A program made the position numbers and the translations under genes. DNA of 6,186 nucleotides, taken from assembly GCA_022865545.1 (NCBI GenBank), contig JALHTA010000055.1:1-6186 (forward strand), given 5' to 3'. This stretch comes from Actinomycetota bacterium (GTDB lineage Bacteria > Actinomycetota > Humimicrobiia > Humimicrobiales > Humimicrobiaceae). Positions 1-5,508 of this stretch are shown piece after piece. Under the pieces are notes generated by a model. It was not told the DNA's origin, searched no databases, and worked only from the letters and a program-made list of their open reading frames with translations. The stretch's first letter is position 1. Every line of letters starts with the position of its first letter.

Positions 1-453
1 AGTAAAGTTATAAAACTTGAAGATGGCAATCCTGTGGATTTTTTGATGAATGATAAATGCGCAGCAGGAACCGGTCGATTCCTGGAAGTAATGGCAAGAG
101 CCCTTGAGATCGATCTTGATAGTTTTGCTGATATCTTCCTTTCAACTGACGGACATGTTGATATATCTTCTACATGCACAGTATTTGCAGAATCAGAAAT
201 AGTGTCCCTTATAGGACAGGGAGTGGATAAGGAAAAGATAATCCGCGGACTTATTTATTCAATAGTCTCTAAAATGACTTCCATGGTCGAAAGGATAGGC
301 CTGGAAGAACCTGTGTGTATGACAGGAGGAGTTGCAAAAAACCTGGGAGTTGTACACGCCCTTGAAGAAAAGTTGAAGGTCAAGATAAAAATACCTGATG
401 AGCCCCAGATCACAGGTGCATTAGGGGCGGCATATCTCGCTCAAAAGATATGA
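1..453 (+). CDS. Acyl-CoA dehydratase/benzoyl-CoA reductase activase (HgdC/BadF-BcrA family), C-terminal part, 5' truncated
   Basis: The frame is open from base 1 to the TGA at 451-453, giving 150 visible residues; the N-terminal half lies outside the window. A GTG at 34 is an internal codon, not a start. Visible landmarks are the opening SKVIKLEDG, which in this family normally follows a GGQD phosphate-binding segment, then NDKCAAGTGRF (Cys20), STCTVFAESEI (Cys59) and MTGGVAKN (108-114). In the family, the two cysteines bind one [4Fe-4S] cluster shared across a homodimer, and ATP hydrolysis drives electron transfer to a 2-hydroxyacyl-CoA dehydratase or benzoyl-CoA reductase. The protein is cytosolic and oxygen sensitive. 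The C-terminus (TGALGAAYLAQKI) is at the usual place, so the gene is complete at this end. The substrate of the partner enzyme cannot be read from the activase, and no dehydratase subunit is in view. It converges with the toxin gene across an A/T-rich spacer. Confidence 0.93.
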   Translation, partial: SKVIKLEDGNPVDFLMNDKCAAGTGRFLEVMARALEIDLDSFADIFLSTDGHVDISSTCTVFAESEIVSLIGQGVDKEKIIRGLIYSIVSKMTSMVERIGLEEPVCMTGGVAKNLGVVHALEEKLKVKIKIPDEPQITGALGAAYLAQKI

Positions 454-468
454 TAGTTTCTTAAATTT

Positions 469-524
469 ATTTATATTTATTTTTAATTTATATTTATTTT
501 AATTTATATTTAATTTAATTTATA
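469..524. repeat. Degenerate 16-bp A/T-only tandem repeat
   Basis: Two perfect adjacent copies of TTTTAATTTATATTTA occupy 481-496 and 497-512. A partial copy lies upstream (469-479, matching the last 11 bases of the unit, with one extra T before the next copy). Another lies downstream (513-524, 11 of 12 matching). The stretch contains only A and T and fills most of the gap between the convergent activase and toxin genes. I see no G/C-rich hairpin here, so calling it a terminator would be a guess. It may simply be slippage-prone low-complexity DNA. Confidence 0.8.
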
Positions 525-561
525 AGAATTATGAGTCAATATTTCCATGATAAATTTTAAA

Positions 562-831
562 TTATTCGTAATGCAACCACATGCTGATTATTTTTACTAT
601 TCTTTCTTTATTATAAACTTGATAAACGACTCTATGTTTAATATTGATCCTTCTTGAATAAGCACCTGATAAGTCGCCTATTAATTTTTCATAAGGAGGA
701 TAGCTTGCAAAAGGATTTTCCTTCAATGTTGACAAAATATTCTTTATTTTCTTTCCATAACCTGCTTTAAAGGCAATTCTTTTATCTTTTAATCCCTGCT
801 TTGTGTACAAGATCTTGTACCAATTACTCAT
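562..831 (-). CDS. yoeB: Txe/YoeB-family mRNA interferase toxin
   Basis: An 89-residue protein of the RelE-fold YoeB/Txe family, whose members cut mRNA at the ribosomal A site. The family core is clear: PPYEKLIGDLSGAYSRRI at 45-62, KHRVVYQV at 65-72 and the C-terminal MWLHYE. Aligned by eye with E. coli YoeB, the catalytic residues Glu46, Arg65, His83 and Tyr84 correspond to Glu48, Arg67, His87 and Tyr88, so the toxin looks intact; one Glu follows the Tyr. The start chosen is the ATG at 831-829, which overlaps the antitoxin stop by 8 nt (ATGAGTAA), the normal arrangement for this pair. ATG codons at 852 and 837 and a TTG at 855 are in frame but would add a tail not seen in the family. No strong ribosome site precedes 831 (only GAAGATG), which suggests translation coupled to the antitoxin. 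The exact start is less certain than the family. Confidence 0.92.
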   Translation of the reverse strand: MSNWYKILYTKQGLKDKRIAFKAGYGKKIKNILSTLKENPFASYPPYEKLIGDLSGAYSRRINIKHRVVYQVYNKERIVKIISMWLHYE

Positions 832-1066
832 CGGCATCTTCAACCAACTCATCAAGCGGTACTTTTAATCCTTTCATAATTTTTTCCCGCATCCCAGGAA
901 TTGAGGATAGATACAACGTTTCCTGCATTGAGCGAAAATCTTCCTCTGATAAAACAACTACATTGCCCTTCTTGCCAGTAATATATATGGGCTCATGGGT
1001 TGTAACTGTATCTTTCATTATTTTAAAAAAGTTCTTTCTTGCTGAGGTAGCATTTAGTATAGTCAT
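824..1066 (-). CDS. yefM: YefM/Phd-family antitoxin
   Basis: An 80-residue antitoxin lying immediately before the toxin. The N-terminal half (MTILNATSARKNFFKIMKD, then EPIYITGKKGNVVVLSEEDF) has the Phd/YefM dimer fold that binds DNA. ETLYLSSIPGMREKI at 49-63 is characteristic of the YefM branch. The acidic tail (LDELVEDADE) is the flexible part expected to wrap the toxin and mask its active site. The start is set at the ATG at 1066-1064 because an AGGAG lies 8 nt upstream. The ATG at 1072, two codons earlier, would have only 2 nt of spacing. In the family the antitoxin represses its own promoter, with the toxin as co-repressor, and is degraded by proteases. A promoter and a matching operator are visible directly upstream. 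Confidence 0.92.
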   Translation of the reverse strand: MTILNATSARKNFFKIMKDTVTTHEPIYITGKKGNVVVLSEEDFRSMQETLYLSSIPGMREKIMKGLKVPLDELVEDADE

Positions 1067-1074
1067 ATTCATTT

Positions 1075-1080
1075 CTCCTA
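1075..1080 (-). promoter_or_regulatory. Ribosome binding site of the antitoxin gene
   Basis: The minus strand reads TAGGAG here, a near-consensus Shine-Dalgarno sequence. Its distance is 8 nt to the ATG at 1066 but only 2 nt to the ATG at 1072. This decides the start in favour of the downstream ATG. Confidence 0.75.
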
Positions 1081-1082
1081 AC

Positions 1083-1100
1083 GTACATGTTCCGGTACAT
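1083..1100 (-). promoter_or_regulatory. Putative YefM-type autoregulatory operator (two GTAC-centred half sites)
   Basis: The minus strand contains ATGTAC at 1100-1095 and again at 1088-1083. Each is centred on a self-complementary GTAC, and the centres are 12 bp apart. It lies between the -10 region and the ribosome site of the antitoxin gene. From memory of the literature, the E. coli yefM operator has a long and a short palindrome with TGTACA cores spaced one helical turn-and-a-bit (12 bp) apart. The cores here are TGTACC and TGTACG, so each matches five of six bases. Position, core and spacing agree; binding itself is inferred. Confidence 0.6.
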
Positions 1101-1127
1101 ATTATATTATAAAATTTTTTATGTCAA
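1101..1127 (-). promoter_or_regulatory. Putative sigma-70 promoter of the toxin-antitoxin operon
   Basis: On the minus strand a perfect TTGACA -35 box (1127-1122) is followed after 15 bp by TATAAT (1106-1101). The spacing is short. An overlapping TAATAT at 1104-1099 would give the normal 17 bp. Transcription would begin inside or just before the GTAC operator, where a repressor could block it. The DNA between the boxes is pure A/T, so some chance matching is possible, but the -35 box is convincing. Confidence 0.6.
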
Positions 1128-1216
1128 GAAATCAAATTGCTTTTGTCAGGAATTAAAAGTGCACACTTATTTTAGGATTAAAAGACAGGATAAGTAACGG
1201 ATACGGGATAGCTGTA

Positions 1217-3778
1217 TCACTGTCTACTGTATTCCATCAGCTTCTTTGCCTCTTGAAGCTGGCTTTCCCTGCCCGAGATCTTTCCATTTAATTTTAAGGC
1301 AAATAACTTTTCAAGTACTTCTTTAAACTTACGGGAAGGCTTGTACCCCATATCTTTAAGGTCTTCCCCGCTTATCTCAAGACTTATGCCAGAAAGCTTT
1401 TCAAAATATTTCTTTATATTCTTCTTATATTCAAGACCCCAGCTGTGGGCGATAACCTGAAGTTCGACCGGATAATCACCAGTGGTCCTGTAGAGCTTAT
1501 AATTATCCTTAATCGGATCTTTTAATTGCTTCCTTGCCTTATCCATATATTTTCGGACTTTTAAGATGATGGCCGTGTCCTTCTTTCTTACCTTCATTCT
1601 TGTGCACCACTTCTCAATCGATGGATTTTTCATATTATCAAAAAGAAGGGCCAATAAGAGTCTCCATTTTTTTACTTCTTCCCCTGTATGGATTTTTAGC
1701 TGTAAGTGGGAACTCAATGCTTTTCTAATGGCCGTGACAAATGATTTATCAATAACTGACTTTAATCCGATTTTATTCAGTGCTCCAATATCATACAATC
1801 TTTTTATGGCACTATATGGCTTTTCTTCATTAAGTATATGGGTAAGCTCATCCCTGATCCTTACACCGGTCAATTTAGAGACTATATCCATATTTATAGT
1901 GGTTATTGCAATATCCTCGGTCTCCCGGTCCATTACAAAACCAAGCCTTTTCTCAAAACGGACAGCCCTGAATATCCTTGTTGGATCTTCTATAAAACTC
2001 ATTTTGTGAAGTATCTTTATTTTCCGGTCCTTAAGGTCCTGTCTCCCGCCAAAATAGTCGAGTATTTCTCCATAATTTTTTTTATTTAGAGAAAGTGCAA
2101 GACTGTTTATAGTGAAGTCCCTTCTTGCAAGATCCTGTTTTATGCTTCCGGACTCAATACTTGGAAGTGCAGCCGGTTTATTATAATACTCTACTCTTGC
2201 AGTAGCAATATCTATATGCTGGCCGTTCTCAAGCACAAGGACAGAGGTCCCGAATTTCCGGTGGATCTCCAGTTTGGCGTCAAATCTATCAGCCAATTTC
2301 TGTCCAAACTCTATGCCGTCTCCTTCTACTACAATATCTATATCATAATTAGGGATACCAAGCAGTGCATCTCTTATGATCCCCCCTACAAGATATATAT
2401 TTGCTTTAAGTGACTTTGAAACACTGGATACGACTTTAAGGATACCTTTTAGATCAGGTGGAAAGAATTCTATTATCTGTTCATAATTTCTACCATGCAG
2501 ATATCTTAATACGTCTTTCCTGGTGATTATTCCCACTATTTTCTGTTTCACAACAATAGGGACCCTCCCAATACCATTTTCGATCATCAAGCTCTGTATG
2601 CTGTTTATACTGGTTCCAGGACTTGCCTTTACCATATTATGGGATTTAAATCCCTTTACCGGAGCATGGGAAAGACCGTGTTTAATGGCTTTATCAACAT
2701 CTTTCCTGGTTATTATCCCGGCAAGTAGTCCAGTCTTTCCTATTATTGGAACACCCGAATGACCGAATTTTTTCAGCATCCTGTCTACCTGTTTTATGCT
2801 GTGATCCTGGGATATGGTCCTTACCGGGTAAGACATTATATCTCTTGCAAGGAGAGGCTCTTCAATATTTTTCTTAAGGGAATTTATAACTTTTTTTTCA
2901 ATCCCTTCAAAATCTATAGCACTTAGTACGGCAGATGCTGCCTGAGGGTGACCTCCCCCGCCAAGAGGGCCCAATACTTTAGATACGTCTACACTCTTAT
3001 CATCATTTCTGGCAACTACATATACTTTTCCCTTCATCCTGGTCCAGCATATGACTATGCTTATTTCTTCTATCTGTGAAAGCTTCCTGGTGAGTACTGA
3101 AAGACCCTCAATATAATGGGGTGTATCTGCCCATGAGATCAATATCTCTTTTTCATTTACTTTTATTTTTTTTGAGTTAATGATCAATTTTTCTAAAAGT
3201 TCGTGCTGGTCAGGAGAAAGGGACAGATTTAAAAACTTAAGGGCTACAAAAAGATCGGCCTTATTTTCTATTAAATATGCAGCAGCTTCAAGGTCACTTG
3301 CAGAGGTAGAAGGATAAGTAAAGGAACCAGTATCTTCATATATCCCTATTAAAAAAAGTGTTGCCTCCAGAGGTGTTATTGCCACCCCTTTCTTTTGAAT
3401 ATATTTGAGGAGGATAGAGGTAGATGCTCCTACGTCCTCCGAGTGATCATTTTTTGCCTTTAGGTTATTCTGAGTTTTAAAATGATGATCATAGATGATC
3501 ACTTCTACCCCGGGATTATCAAATACCTTCTGCGCCGGACCTATTCTCGTCTTAAGCCTTGTATCTATCATTATCAGCTTTTTAACATCCTTAAATTCTA
3601 TATCTCCTGCCTCAGCCAGCACGGGAAGCTCGTCCTCGTAAAGGGATATAAATCTACGGACATTAGAGTTTATGGCAGTAGGAAGGACTATAGAGGCTGT
3701 GGGAAATAGCTTTTTTGCGGCAACCATGCCGGCAAAAGAATCAAAATCAGCACTTAGATGGGTAACAATTATTTCCAT
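1217..3778 (-). CDS. cca: Multidomain tRNA nucleotidyltransferase: DHH-DHHA1, CBS pair, class II CCA-adding/poly(A) polymerase domain
   Basis: An 853-residue cytosolic protein in three blocks. (1) A DHH phosphoesterase: HLSADFDSFAG at 7-17, IDTR at 71-74, YDHH at 96-99, an Asp in EDTGSF near 149, then the DHHA1 signature GGGGHPQAASA at 273-283. All metal-binding motifs are present, so it is probably active. (2) Two CBS domains, about 311-363 and 377-427, each ending in GIITRKDV, which may bind adenine nucleotides. (3) A class II nucleotidyltransferase: LVGGIIRDALLG at 463-474, catalytic DIDIV at 479-483, HIDIATAR at 521-528, RRDFTINSL at 552-560 and EDPTRIFRAVRF at 597-608, followed by helical neck and tail regions. 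The last block adds or repairs the tRNA 3' CCA end. Full CCA addition versus A-addition only cannot be told by eye. Thermotoga maritima has an enzyme of similar size and order. The ATG at 3778 is preferred to an in-frame TTG at 3784 because the conserved DHH strand begins at once; no clear ribosome site precedes either. Confidence 0.93.
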   Translation of the reverse strand: MEIIVTHLSADFDSFAGMVAAKKLFPTASIVLPTAINSNVRRFISLYEDELPVLAEAGDIEFKDVKKLIMIDTRLKTRIGPAQKVFDNPGVEVIIYDHHFKTQNNLKAKNDHSEDVGASTSILLKYIQKKGVAITPLEATLFLIGIYEDTGSFTYPSTSASDLEAAAYLIENKADLFVALKFLNLSLSPDQHELLEKLIINSKKIKVNEKEILISWADTPHYIEGLSVLTRKLSQIEEISIVICWTRMKGKVYVVARNDDKSVDVSKVLGPLGGGGHPQAASAVLSAIDFEGIEKKVINSLKKNIEEPLLARDIMSYPVRTISQDHSIKQVDRMLKKFGHSGVPIIGKTGLLAGIITRKDVDKAIKHGLSHAPVKGFKSHNMVKASPGTSINSIQSLMIENGIGRVPIVVKQKIVGIITRKDVLRYLHGRNYEQIIEFFPPDLKGILKVVSSVSKSLKANIYLVGGIIRDALLGIPNYDIDIVVEGDGIEFGQKLADRFDAKLEIHRKFGTSVLVLENGQHIDIATARVEYYNKPAALPSIESGSIKQDLARRDFTINSLALSLNKKNYGEILDYFGGRQDLKDRKIKILHKMSFIEDPTRIFRAVRFEKRLGFVMDRETEDIAITTINMDIVSKLTGVRIRDELTHILNEEKPYSAIKRLYDIGALNKIGLKSVIDKSFVTAIRKALSSHLQLKIHTGEEVKKWRLLLALLFDNMKNPSIEKWCTRMKVRKKDTAIILKVRKYMDKARKQLKDPIKDNYKLYRTTGDYPVELQVIAHSWGLEYKKNIKKYFEKLSGISLEISGEDLKDMGYKPSRKFKEVLEKLFALKLNGKISGRESQLQEAKKLMEYSRQ

Positions 3779-3782
3779 AAAC

Positions 3783-3795
3783 AATAGTAACTATT
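3783..3795. repeat. Short perfect inverted repeat just before the nucleotidyltransferase start
   Basis: AATAGT and ACTATT flank a single A, forming a perfect 6-bp palindrome that ends 5 bp upstream of the ATG at 3778. It sits where a ribosome site would be expected and none is seen. It could be a small operator or chance in A/T-rich DNA. Confidence 0.35.
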
Positions 3796-3824
3796 ATAAG
3801 TATATTAAAATAATGTTTTTGAAA

Positions 3825-3851
3825 ATTATATTAAAAATATCTATATATCAA
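3825..3851 (-). promoter_or_regulatory. Candidate promoter of the nucleotidyltransferase gene
   Basis: The minus strand has TTGATA (3851-3846; five of six to the -35 consensus) and TATAAT (3830-3825) separated by 15 bp, about 47 bp before the ATG at 3778. A second TATAAT at 3798-3793 has no good -35 box. The gap is strongly A/T rich, so chance matches are likely and the call is tentative. Confidence 0.3.
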
Positions 3852-3862
3852 AAAAGTGCCGT

Positions 3863-4393
3863 TTAGAAATATTTATCATAGCTGATGATTTCTGTAAGTG
3901 GTTTTCTTCCCCTGATCGACGCTTCTCTTGCTGGATAGCCGAGAGGTGTAAGGGCCACTACTTTTACATCTTTAGGGACCCCCAATATATCCTTGACCAG
4001 CTGTTCTTTAAATGCTCCGATCCAACAGGTCCCCAATCCTTTTTCGGTAGCGGCCAGTATAAGATGCTCAAGTGCGATCGCAATATCTATCGGGTAACTG
4101 TTCATATATCCGCCCATCATTCCATAAGCTTCTTCTTCTTTTGCGCAGGCAGCTATTATCACCGGTGCTTCTTCTAAAAATGTCTGATTATTGCAGGCAA
4201 TAGCAAGGTCCTTTATTACTTTTTTATTTTTAACTACTACAAGCTTCCAGGGTTGAAGATTTTTTGCTGATGGTGCCTTCCTAAAAGCCTGCAATACATA
4301 ATTCAGCTTGTCTTCCTCAATCTCCTGATCTTTATAGGAACGGATGCTCCGTCTTGTCTCAATAAGCTCCATCAATGTGGTAAAACTCTTCAT
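3863..4393 (-). CDS. Nitroreductase-family FMN oxidoreductase
   Basis: A 176-residue protein with the short nitroreductase fold, which works as a homodimer with FMN at the interface and NAD(P)H as the usual donor. Visible family marks are the FMN-phosphate motif RRSIRSY at 14-20, PSAKNLQPWKLVVV at 41-54, the GLGTCWIGAF segment at 119-128, PLGYP at 150-154, and the common ending RGRKPLTEI. The length is normal for the compact subgroup. The ATG at 4393 follows AAGGGGGG at a spacing of 8 nt; the next Met, residue 8, has no comparable site. Proteins of this type are general flavin reductases and their natural substrates are mostly unknown, so no physiological role can be given. It lies 160 bp after pabC and 84 bp before the nucleotidyltransferase ATG, both gaps large enough for separate promoters. 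Confidence 0.9.
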   Translation of the reverse strand: MKSFTTLMELIETRRSIRSYKDQEIEEDKLNYVLQAFRKAPSAKNLQPWKLVVVKNKKVIKDLAIACNNQTFLEEAPVIIAACAKEEEAYGMMGGYMNSYPIDIAIALEHLILAATEKGLGTCWIGAFKEQLVKDILGVPKDVKVVALTPLGYPAREASIRGRKPLTEIISYDKYF

Positions 4394-4401
4394 GTGGACT
4401 G

Positions 4402-4409
4402 CCCCCCTT
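4402..4409 (-). promoter_or_regulatory. Unusual G-run ribosome binding site of the nitroreductase gene
   Basis: The minus strand reads AAGGGGGG, ending 8 nt before the ATG at 4393. Six consecutive G residues stand out in this A/T-rich spacer and can pair with the C-rich anti-Shine-Dalgarno only through part of the run, so this is a weaker or atypical site that still fixes the start. Confidence 0.5.
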
Positions 4410-4454
4410 AAAGTGAATTGAAATTACTGATGGCCAAAATCTAAATACAACCAT

Positions 4455-4483
4455 ATATTAGCACCAGCTATTTTTTTAGTAAA
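4455..4483 (-). promoter_or_regulatory. Candidate extended -10 promoter of the nitroreductase gene
   Basis: On the minus strand TTTACT (4483-4478) lies 17 bp before TAATAT (4460-4455), and TGC immediately precedes the latter, giving an extended -10 element. It is about 60 bp upstream of the ATG at 4393. The -35 match is modest. The rest of the 160-bp gap (4394-4553) holds no open frame and no clear terminator. Confidence 0.35.
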
Positions 4484-4553
4484 ACTCTTTTTTGTATCCC
4501 TTTTAGTACACCTTATATATAGTGGAAGATTGGCGCTGTTTAAACCAGAGAGG

Positions 4554-5444
4554 TCAACTTTCAGAGCTGCTAGCGGAAGTATTTTTAAGTACAGCTAGCC
4601 TATAAAGGTTTACCAGTCTTGAGCTAATGTCTCCCGGGACAGATCCTCTTATACTATGAATATCTATTTTTTTTACCGGCAGTATCTCTATAATTGAATT
4701 TGTCAAAAAAACTTCCATCGCATCTATGAGATCGCGGTAATGGATTTTTTTCTCCCTTACTTTAATATCATTTTCCCTACAGAGGCCGATCACTGTGCTT
4801 CTTGTCACTCCGGGTAATATATTCTGTGAAAGTGAAGGGGTATACACTGTCCTGCCCCTGACAAGAAATATATTTGTAACCGCCCCCTCAAGTACCAGTT
4901 TACCGGCAGTAAGGAAAAAAGCCTCATATGCATTCTTTAAGAGAGCTTCATTCTTTGCATAAAGATTCTCAAAATAATTCATAAGCTTATGAGTATAAGC
5001 TGGATTTCCTGCAGGTGTCCTCTTTATTGTAGAGGAAACCAGATCCACACCTCTTGAATAAAAAACAGGAGGAGGGATTTGAAGTTTTTTTGTGATTATA
5101 ATAAGTGAAGTATTGTATTTACCACTGAAGCTAAAATCGCCCAGATGCTCTCCTCTTGTTACCATTATTTTTATATAGGCATCACTTTTCAGTAGCCGGT
5201 TTTTTTTAAGAGTCTTTTCTACAGCTTCCCTGATATGATCCTTATTAAAATCATAATTGAATCTTAATGCCCTGAGACTTGTAAAAAGCCTGTCCAGGTG
5301 GCGGGAAAACATAAAGATATTTCCCCTATAGCTTCTCAAAGTCTCAAATACTCCATCACCAAAAGCAAAACCCCTGTCTGATACCGGGATTTTTGCCCTG
5401 CTGGATAAAAACAACTTGCCATTGATATAAGTATACTCAAACAT
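4554..5444 (-). CDS. pabC: Class IV PLP-dependent enzyme, probable 4-amino-4-deoxychorismate lyase
   Basis: A 296-residue fold-type IV PLP enzyme. Motifs in order: SDRGFAFGDGVFETLR at 22-37, RHLDRL at 48-53, the cofactor lysine Lys153 within THKLMNYFENLYAKNEA, LEGAVTNIFLV at 185-195 with Glu186 at the pyridine nitrogen position, ILPGVTRSTVI at 209-219, and the substrate-site loop FLTNSIIEILPV at 246-257. This family includes branched-chain aminotransferases, D-amino acid aminotransferases and aminodeoxychorismate lyase, which look alike. The lyase call rests mainly on the adjacent pabB, whose product it would split into p-aminobenzoate and pyruvate for folate. The ATG at 5444 is chosen over the ATG at 5450 because AGGAG is 7 nt from the former and 1 nt from the latter. 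The last residues (NTSASSSES) are a Ser-rich tail beyond the conserved fold. Confidence 0.85.
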   Translation of the reverse strand: MFEYTYINGKLFLSSRAKIPVSDRGFAFGDGVFETLRSYRGNIFMFSRHLDRLFTSLRALRFNYDFNKDHIREAVEKTLKKNRLLKSDAYIKIMVTRGEHLGDFSFSGKYNTSLIIITKKLQIPPPVFYSRGVDLVSSTIKRTPAGNPAYTHKLMNYFENLYAKNEALLKNAYEAFFLTAGKLVLEGAVTNIFLVRGRTVYTPSLSQNILPGVTRSTVIGLCRENDIKVREKKIHYRDLIDAMEVFLTNSIIEILPVKKIDIHSIRGSVPGDISSRLVNLYRLAVLKNTSASSSES

Positions 5445-5451
5445 AACCATG

Positions 5452-5456
5452 CTCCT
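5452..5456 (-). promoter_or_regulatory. Ribosome binding site of pabC
   Basis: AGGAG on the minus strand, 7 nt before the ATG at 5444 and only 1 nt before the ATG at 5450. The downstream ATG is therefore the likely start. Confidence 0.75.
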
Positions 5457-5508
5457 GGAATAATAATTTCACATTAAATTAACTTGCACCATATCATATT
5501 ACCGGCTT

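Noticed and set aside
34..453. GTG at 34 as the start of a short activase
   Set aside because: The reading frame and family similarity continue upstream to base 1, so the gene is truncated by the window rather than starting here.
801..1112. Plus-strand open frame of 103 codons across the toxin-antitoxin genes
   Set aside because: It is antisense to the clearly recognisable antitoxin, has a Ser/Thr-rich composition with no family resemblance, and lacks a ribosome site.
1157..1175. Possible terminator hairpin (AAGTG-TG-CACTT followed by T-rich DNA on the minus strand) after the nucleotidyltransferase gene
   Set aside because: The usable stem is only about 4 bp with a 4-nt loop and weak A/T pairs, too unstable to call.
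1148..1184. Imperfect direct repeat AGGAATTAAAAG / AGGATTAAAAG
   Set aside because: Only two short copies differing by an indel in A/T-rich intergenic DNA; no sign of an attachment site or binding array.
1566..2009. Plus-strand open frame of 147 codons inside the nucleotidyltransferase gene
   Set aside because: It is a shadow of a conserved coding region on the other strand. Its Phe/Ser/Ile-rich product only mimics a membrane protein. The shorter plus-strand frames at 1838-2762 and 3482-3866 are rejected for the same reason.
4538..4545. GTTTAAAC palindrome just after the pabC stop codon
   Set aside because: It is a perfect 8-bp palindrome, but the flanks do not extend it and no T-run follows, so it is neither a terminator nor a supported operator.
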